The notes under the pieces: generated by a model | The model's input: the letters and a program-made list of their open reading frames with translations, nothing else | The model's database searches: none | What the model was told of the DNA's origin: nothing | Made by a program: the position numbers and the translations under genes | NCBI GenBank assembly: GCA_046296195.1 | Contig: JBKBLR010000004.1 | Coordinates: 62,001-126,000 of the forward strand | Source of the DNA: Amphiplicatus sp046296195 | GTDB lineage: Bacteria; Pseudomonadota; Alphaproteobacteria; Caulobacterales; Parvularculaceae | Length of the DNA stretch: 64,000 nucleotides | Direction: 5' to 3' | In this document: positions 59,766 to 64,000 of the stretch, in pieces | Layout: each line of letters begins with the position of its first letter | How positions within the stretch are numbered: position 1 is the first letter of the stretch

Positions 59766-61546
59766 CAGGGATGCGCCTCATGCGCGCCGTCGCCCGCGGG
59801 GTGCGTGAGCATGCTGACGGCGCCGGGCGCCCTCGGCATGACGGAGACGACCTGCATCATGCCGGCATGCATGTGGAAGAGCAGGTGGCAGTGAAACGCC
59901 CAGTCGCCGACCGCGTCCGCCGTCACGTCGAAGGAGAGCTTGTCGCCAGGCTTCACATTGACCGTGTGCTTGCGGGGCTTGCGGTCGCTTTCGTCGACGA
60001 CGAGGTCGAAGAACATCCCGTGCAGGTGGATGGGATGCGTCATCATCGTGTCGTTGACGAGCGTGAAGCGCACGCGCTCGCCCTCGTGGAGCACGATCGG
60101 CTTGTCGACATGGCTGAACTTCACGCCGTCGAACGACCACATGTAGCGTTCCATGTTGCCGGTGAGGTGGATTTCAAGCTCGCGTTCCGGCGCCCGCGTA
60201 TCGGAATTGGGCTCAAGGCTTCTGAGCTGCGAATAGCGAAGCGTCCGGTGCGGCGCGTTCTCAAGGCCGACGCCCGGATCGCCGAGCCGCGAGGCGGGGG
60301 TCTCGGCGACCATGTCGACCGCGGCGCCGAGCTTGTGATCATGCCTCTGCGGCGCTGTTTGGCCCTGCATCGCGTCATGCTCCATCGACGCGTGGCCCAT
60401 GCCGCCATGATCCATTGTCCCATGGCTCATGGCCATGTCGCGGTGGGTGAGGAGCGGGCGCTCGCGAAGGAGCGGCGCCGCGGCGACGAGCCCCGCCTCC
60501 GGCGCAAGGCTCGCCACCACCTGGCCCGATCGGTCGATCGATTCCGCAACAAGCGCGAAGGAGCGCGCCCGCTTCGGCTCGACGATGACGTCATAGGTCT
60601 CCGCAACGCCGATCTGGAACTCGTCCGTTTCGAGCGGCGCGACGGCAAGCCCGTCCGCCGCGACGACGGTCATCGGCAGGCCGGGGATGCGGAAATTGAA
60701 AATCGTCATCGCCGAAGCGTTGATGATGCGAAGGCGCACGCGCTCGCCCGCATCGAACAGCGCGGTCCAGTTGTCCGCCGTCGAATGGCCGTTGATGAGA
60801 TAGGTGTAGACGGCGCCTGTCACGTCCGCGATGTCGGTCGCCGACATCCGCATCCGGCCCCACATGCCGCGGTCGGCGGCGGCGCTGCGCAATCCGTCCT
60901 TGCGGACGTCGCGCAGGAAGTCGACCGCCGTGCGCTGCTGGAAATTGTAGACCTCGCTCGACTTTTTGAGGCGCGCGAAAACCTTGTGTGCGTGTTCGAA
61001 GCTCCAGTCGGAAAGCACGAGCACATGTTGGCGGTCTGCCTCAATCGGATCTTTGCCCGCCGGATCGATGATCAAGGGACCCAGGTGGCCCATCTGCTCC
61101 TGCAGGCCGGAGTGGGAGTGATACCAGTAAGTCCCCGACTGCCGGACAGGAAAGCGATACTCGAACGTCTCGCCCGGCCTGATGCCGGGGAAGGAGACGC
61201 CGGGAACGCCGTCCATGGTGAACGGCAGCAAGATCCCGTGCCAGTGGATCGAGGTGTCCTCATCGAGCGTGTTCCGTACCCGGAGCGTCACCGTCTCTCC
61301 TTCACGCATCCGAAGGAGGGGGCCAGGGAGCGTCCCGTTGACGGCGATTGCGTGCCCCGTCCGCCCTCCGATGGTGACGGCGGCGTGGCCGACGCTGAGG
61401 TCGAAATCACGCGCGGCGAGTTCGAAAATCCCCCGATTGCCTTGATGGCTGCTTTTCGCCCAGGCGGGAACAAGGCCGGCGGCGGCAAGGCTGGCCCCGC
61501 TGAAGAGAAGGGCGCGGCGCGAAACCGGGGCGGTTGGATCAGTCAT
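59765..61546 (-). CDS. copA: Copper resistance multicopper oxidase CopA
   Basis: Periplasmic oxidase that oxidises Cu(I), 593 residues. A Tat signal precedes it (APVSRRALLFSGASLAAAGL). Copper sites are HWHGILL, WYHSHSGLQEQMG, HPIHLHGMFFDL and the type 1 site HCHLLFHMHAGMMQ near the C terminus. Around residues 370-405 lies a Met/His-rich insert (MAMSHGTMDHGGMGHASMEH) typical of CopA proteins and likely to bind extra copper. It lies 21 bases after the CusF-like gene and overlaps copB. Confidence 0.96.
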   Translation of the reverse strand: MTDPTAPVSRRALLFSGASLAAAGLVPAWAKSSHQGNRGIFELAARDFDLSVGHAAVTIGGRTGHAIAVNGTLPGPLLRMREGETVTLRVRNTLDEDTSIHWHGILLPFTMDGVPGVSFPGIRPGETFEYRFPVRQSGTYWYHSHSGLQEQMGHLGPLIIDPAGKDPIEADRQHVLVLSDWSFEHAHKVFARLKKSSEVYNFQQRTAVDFLRDVRKDGLRSAAADRGMWGRMRMSATDIADVTGAVYTYLINGHSTADNWTALFDAGERVRLRIINASAMTIFNFRIPGLPMTVVAADGLAVAPLETDEFQIGVAETYDVIVEPKRARSFALVAESIDRSGQVVASLAPEAGLVAAAPLLRERPLLTHRDMAMSHGTMDHGGMGHASMEHDAMQGQTAPQRHDHKLGAAVDMVAETPASRLGDPGVGLENAPHRTLRYSQLRSLEPNSDTRAPERELEIHLTGNMERYMWSFDGVKFSHVDKPIVLHEGERVRFTLVNDTMMTHPIHLHGMFFDLVVDESDRKPRKHTVNVKPGDKLSFDVTADAVGDWAFHCHLLFHMHAGMMQVVSVMPRAPGAVSMLTHPAGDGAHEAHP

Positions 61547-61567
61547 CGCGCGTCACCGGCGGCGGCG

Positions 61568-62071
61568 TCAGTGATGACCGCTGTGGTCGTCTTTTTTCGC
61601 AGGGGCATGTCCTTCATGCGCGTCATGCGCCATGCCGGCGCACGCCTTGCCCGCCTCGGCGGCGCGCGCCATCGCCGCCTTGTGCATCGACGCCATGCAG
61701 GCCTCATGCGCGCTGGCGTCCGCGTCCGCTGCGCACATCGCAGCGAGAATCGTCTGCTTCTTCTTGCCGTCGGGCGTCATCAGGAAATGCACGCGGTCGC
61801 CGGCGGCGAAGGCGGCGAGATCGACGGAACGGTCGACGGCGATCTCGGTTTTCGCTTTTGGCCAGCCGAGCGCCTCGATCGCCTCGTGCTCGATGACGAC
61901 GCGCCGTTTGGCGACATCAAGCGAGACGATATCGCCTTCCGCGGCGGGAAAGCCGCAATGATCAGTGTGCTGCATTGGGGCGGCGGGAGCCGCCTTCGCC
62001 TCATGCTCGCCGTGATCGGCGAAGGCAGGCGTGACGAAAAGCGCGGCGGCGATCAGGAAGGCGGTTCGCAT
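61568..62071 (-). CDS. CusF-like periplasmic protein lacking the Met copper ligands
   Basis: A 167-residue exported protein with signal peptide MRTAFLIAAALFVTPAFA. A CusF-like OB-fold (about 45-105) follows: GDIVSLDVAKRRVVIEHEAI, LGWPKAKTEIAV, FAAGDRVHFLM. The copper site aligns well: His62 and Trp70 match His36 and Trp44 of E. coli CusF, but Ala73 and Thr75 stand where CusF has Met47 and Met49. Elsewhere it is rich in His and Met (HGEHEAK, MQHTDHCG, DAHEGHAPAKKDDHSGHH) and has four Cys. It begins the copper operon under the CsoR-type operator. Role as chaperone or copper store is inferred. Confidence 0.82.
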   Translation of the reverse strand: MRTAFLIAAALFVTPAFADHGEHEAKAAPAAPMQHTDHCGFPAAEGDIVSLDVAKRRVVIEHEAIEALGWPKAKTEIAVDRSVDLAAFAAGDRVHFLMTPDGKKKQTILAAMCAADADASAHEACMASMHKAAMARAAEAGKACAGMAHDAHEGHAPAKKDDHSGHH

Positions 62072-62138
62072 GGGATGCCTCTTGAGTTGGGCGTTCTAAG
62101 AGAAGAGAACTTGTTGACTTCTGGACCTCTGACGATCC

Positions 62139-62165
62139 ATTATACCCCCATAGGGTATCTGTCAA
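62139..62165. promoter_or_regulatory. Divergent copper promoter with CsoR-type operator
   Basis: ATACCC-CCATA-GGGTAT (62142-62158) is a perfect 6-bp inverted repeat of the type bound by CsoR repressors. On the reverse strand it lies between TTGACA (62165-62160) and TATAAT (62144-62139), both perfect, with a short 15-base spacer, facing the CusF-like/copA/copB genes. On the plus strand TTGACT (62114-62119) and CATTAT (62138-62143) with an 18-base spacer could serve csoR. Repression of both directions by one site, released by Cu(I), is the natural reading. Confidence 0.8.
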
Positions 62166-62441
62166 ATGCACGAAAGCGCGAAAAACCCGCTTGTGAAGCG
62201 CCTCAACCGCATCGAGGGGCAGGTGCGCGGCGTTTCAGCGATGATCGAGGACGGGCGCTACTGCATCGACATCCTGACGCAGGTTCAGGCGATCAAGGCC
62301 GCCCTGCGCAAGGTCGAGGACGAGCTGTTGAAGAATCACGCCGCGCATTGCGTCGAGGCTGCGATCAGCGATGGCGACGCGGGCGCGCAGCGGGAGAAGT
62401 TCAACGAGCTTGTGGAGCTGTTCGGGCGTTTCCGCGCCTGA
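62166..62441 (+). CDS. csoR: Copper-sensing transcriptional repressor CsoR
   Basis: All-helical metal-sensing repressor of the CsoR/RcnR/FrmR family, 91 residues. NPLVKRLNRIEGQVRGVSAM starts the fold. Cys33 (GRYCIDILTQ), His58 and Cys62 (LKNHAAHCVEAA) are spaced exactly as the Cu(I) ligands Cys36, His61, Cys65 of M. tuberculosis CsoR, which argues for copper rather than nickel or formaldehyde. The start codon is 7 bases from the end of the operator. It diverges from the copper operon. The large hairpin 62442-62489 starts right after its stop. Confidence 0.94.
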   Translation: MHESAKNPLVKRLNRIEGQVRGVSAMIEDGRYCIDILTQVQAIKAALRKVEDELLKNHAAHCVEAAISDGDAGAQREKFNELVELFGRFRA

Positions 62442-62489
62442 GCCTTGCGCCGCGGGCGGCCGGTTCTTCCGCCGCCCGCGACGCAAGGC
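62442..62489. terminator. Large hairpin between convergent csoR and mucR
   Basis: GCCTTGCG (62442-62449) pairs with CGCAAGGC (62482-62489); after one C-A mismatch a further 10 pairs follow (62451-62460 with 62471-62480), leaving a 10-base loop. No T-run follows on either strand. Position between two convergent stops suggests a bidirectional terminator or RNA-stabilising element. Confidence 0.5.
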
Positions 62490-62500
62490 ATCGCTTCAGG

Positions 62501-62974
62501 TCAAGCGGCCTTTTTGGGGCGCCCGCGGCCCTTGGCGGCTTTTGCGCGCTTCGGCGCCGCCTTGCCGCCGACGCGGCCCAATCCGATCTCTTTGGCGAAG
62601 TTCGATCGGCGCACGGAGTAGTTCGGCGCGACCATCGGGTAGTCGGCGGGCAGGCCCCATTTGCGGCGGTAATCCTCCGGCGACATCCCATATTGGGTGC
62701 GCAGATAGCGTTTCAGCATTTTGAGCTTTTTGCCGTCTTCGAGGCAGATGATGTAATCCGGCGTGATGGATTTCTTCACCGGCACCGCCGGCGCCTGGCT
62801 TCCGGCGCTCGCTGTGCCGCCGGACGCAAGCGCGCGCACCGCGTCGTGAATGTCCTGCAGCAAAGCAGGCAGCTTGTCGGCCGAAACCGCGTTGTTGCTC
62901 ACGAAGGCTGCGACGATGTCCGTTGCAAGATGCAACGTGTCGCCGGGGCCGAGCGTCGAGTCCTTGTCCGCCAT
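62501..62974 (-). CDS. mucR: Ros/MucR family transcriptional regulator with altered zinc-finger positions
   Basis: A DNA-binding regulator of 157 residues that in Alphaproteobacteria controls surface polysaccharide, motility and cell-cycle genes, often by binding AT-rich promoters. The core is KSITPDYIICLEDGKKLKML, RYLRTQYGMSPEDYRRKWGL and PMVAPNYSVRRSNFAKEIGL. Cys77 and Asp80 occupy the first two Ros zinc positions, but Tyr90 and Tyr95 stand where Ros has His92 and His97. Zinc binding is therefore doubtful, as reported for some MucR relatives. The C terminus is Lys/Arg/Ala-rich (KAAKGRGRPKKAA), an AT-hook-like tail. The N-terminal 50 residues probably oligomerise. Confidence 0.92.
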   Translation of the reverse strand: MADKDSTLGPGDTLHLATDIVAAFVSNNAVSADKLPALLQDIHDAVRALASGGTASAGSQAPAVPVKKSITPDYIICLEDGKKLKMLKRYLRTQYGMSPEDYRRKWGLPADYPMVAPNYSVRRSNFAKEIGLGRVGGKAAPKRAKAAKGRGRPKKAA

Positions 62975-63345
62975 TCAGGGTCGTCCTTCTGTTCCAATAG
63001 GCGGCGCGCCGGCGCGTTCGCCGCGGCCGCAAAAGGAAGCGATGAAGCCGCTTCCGGCAAGTTTCCTATAAGTCGCCCAATCGAACCGCTAGGATACCGA
63101 TTACTTAGACCTGCGCGATCTAACACGCAAGTACAGTCGGCGCCTGCACAATCAAGGCGCAGAACCCGTTTCGATGAAGGCGCCGGTTGTTGCAGCGGAT
63201 ATTCGCCGTCAGCCTGCTCGGCCGGGCGCCGCGCCGCCGTCAGGGGGGCCGGCTCCCGCTTCTGATTGCCGCTCGGGGCGGGCGCCGCTATAGGGATCAG
63301 GGGCGCCGTCCCCGCTTCCTCCCCCGTTGTCCCGAAGGAGCCGCC
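62975..63345 (+). promoter_or_regulatory. Gap upstream of glyA with candidate promoter
   Basis: No gene is visible in 371 bases between the divergent mucR and glyA starts. TTGCCG (63266-63271), a 17-base spacer and TATAGG (63289-63294) form a reasonable promoter for glyA, giving a leader of about 45 bases that ends in GAAGGAG 5 bases before the ATG. A less GC-rich stretch (63061-63135) near the mucR side could hold the mucR promoter. No riboswitch fold is recognised. Confidence 0.45.
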
Positions 63346-64000
63346 ATGCGCTGCGCCGAGGCCTTGAGTCCAAACGCTTTTTTTTCCGGTTCGCTGGCCG
63401 AGCGCGATCCCGACATGGCGGCGATCATCGAGCGAGAGCTCGCGCGCCAGCAATCCCAGATTGAGCTTATCGCGTCCGAAAACATCGTCAGCCGCGCCGT
63501 GCTCGAGGCGCAGGGCTCGGTGCTGACCAACAAATACGCTGAAGGCTTTCCCGGCAAGCGCTATTACGGCGGATGTGAGATAGTCGATCAGGCGGAGACC
63601 TTAGCGATCGAGCGCGCCAAGGCGCTTTTCGGTTGCTCTGAGGCGATCGTGCAACCGCATTCTGGCAGCCAGGCGAACCAGGCTGTTTTCATGGCGCTGA
63701 TGCAGCCCGGCGACTGTTTCCTCGGCATGGATCTCTCGGCAGGCGGACATCTGACCCATGGCGGGCGCGCGAACCAGTCCGGGAAGTGGTTCAAGGCGGT
63801 GCATTACGGCGTCAGGCCGGACGATCATCTCATCGATTTCGACGCGGTTGTGCGTCAGGCCGAGGAGCACAAGCCGAAAGTCATCATCGCCGGCGGCAGC
63901 GCCTATTCCCGTTTCATCGACTTCCATCGGTTCAAGGCGATCGCCGACGGCGTCGGCGCGAAGCTGATGGTCGACATGGCGCATTTCGCCGGTCTCGTCG
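63346..64000 (+). CDS. glyA: Serine hydroxymethyltransferase, 3' end outside window
   Basis: PLP enzyme converting serine and tetrahydrofolate to glycine and methylene-tetrahydrofolate. The first 218 codons are present. FFSGSLAERDPDMAAIIERE, LIASENIVSRAVLEAQGSVL, TNKYAEGFPGKRYYGGCE and VDQAETLAIERAKALFG are the standard SHMT N terminus. HSGSQANQAVFMALMQPGD and the PLP-site MVDMAHFAGLV follow. The catalytic Lys would lie beyond the window. The start ATG 63346 has a strong GAAGGAG site. Confidence 0.96.
   Translation, partial: MRCAEALSPNAFFSGSLAERDPDMAAIIERELARQQSQIELIASENIVSRAVLEAQGSVLTNKYAEGFPGKRYYGGCEIVDQAETLAIERAKALFGCSEAIVQPHSGSQANQAVFMALMQPGDCFLGMDLSAGGHLTHGGRANQSGKWFKAVHYGVRPDDHLIDFDAVVRQAEEHKPKVIIAGGSAYSRFIDFHRFKAIADGVGAKLMVDMAHFAGLV

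Noticed and set aside
59771..63265. Long open frame on the plus strand opposite copA, the CusF-like gene and mucR
   Set aside because: It is antisense to recognised copper genes, runs through csoR in another frame and shows no domain pattern.
62975..63345. Glycine or tetrahydrofolate riboswitch upstream of glyA
   Set aside because: No tandem glycine-aptamer pattern or matching conserved core could be seen; the probable leader is only about 45 bases.

Overview
The window is a GC-rich, gene-dense chromosomal segment of an alphaproteobacterium. The evidence is a Ros/MucR regulator, an aspartate/glutamate leucyltransferase (Bpt), long charged tails on ribosomal proteins S6 and L9, alphaproteobacterial NuoA-D, and many ATGA/GTGA gene overlaps. 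Placement near Parvularculales/Hyphomonadales is only an impression. No insertion sequence, prophage, CRISPR array or resistance island is visible, so this is mostly core chromosome with a few accessory patches.

Layout. 1-6790: galactoside use. A vSGLT-type sodium/sugar symporter (cut by the window start) diverges from an SLC45-like sugar MFS transporter, a GH36 alpha-galactosidase, galT and galK. 6905-7963: a secreted protein of unknown function. 8010-12040: guaA followed in tight coupling by an unknown protein, corA and a 2OG-Fe(II) oxygenase. 12050-21332, mainly minus strand: FkbM methyltransferase, DUF2855 (plus strand), then the reverse-strand run rpsF-rpsR-rplI-(terminator)-dnaB-DOMON protein-namZ-alr-mlaE-mlaF. 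21550-29938: trkH, fabD, a duplicated Cys-rich lipoprotein, fabG, acpP, fabF, mltG, yicC, gmk, i.e. a type II fatty acid synthesis block.

30155-34329 (minus): a DUF533 protein, a secreted metalloprotease-like gene split by an apparent frameshift, a DUF2959 lipoprotein and an SMP-30 lactonase. 34441-36682: lemA, an Asp/Glu racemase and an HtpX-like protease. 36673-40193: a three-gene TRAP transporter. 40235-47689: bpt, flavin reductase, a 3-hydroxyisobutyrate dehydrogenase-like enzyme, a 60-residue membrane protein with its own strong terminator, an LCAD/IVD-type acyl-CoA dehydrogenase, an SDR, a DUF2490 protein and an alkylsulfatase-like hydrolase. 47690-48894: two cytochrome c lipoproteins flanking tRNA-Thr(UGU).

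49032-52235: nuoABCD plus a coupled membrane protein, where the usual nuoE onward is missing. This is followed by a 403-bp gap carrying a 12-bp tandem repeat. 52639-59002: class III aminotransferase, hrpB, an alkaline-phosphatase-fold enzyme and a flippase-like membrane protein. 58986-62441: copper homeostasis, with CopB, the multicopper oxidase CopA and a CusF-like protein lacking the Met ligands, divergent from csoR across a clear CsoR-type operator. 62501-end: a mucR gene with atypical zinc-finger positions, and the 5' part of glyA.

The best leads are the CusF variant with its promoter architecture, the duplicated 8-Cys lipoprotein inside the fab block, the split protease gene, the racemase between lemA and htpX, the broken nuo operon with the 12-bp repeats, and the small membrane protein.
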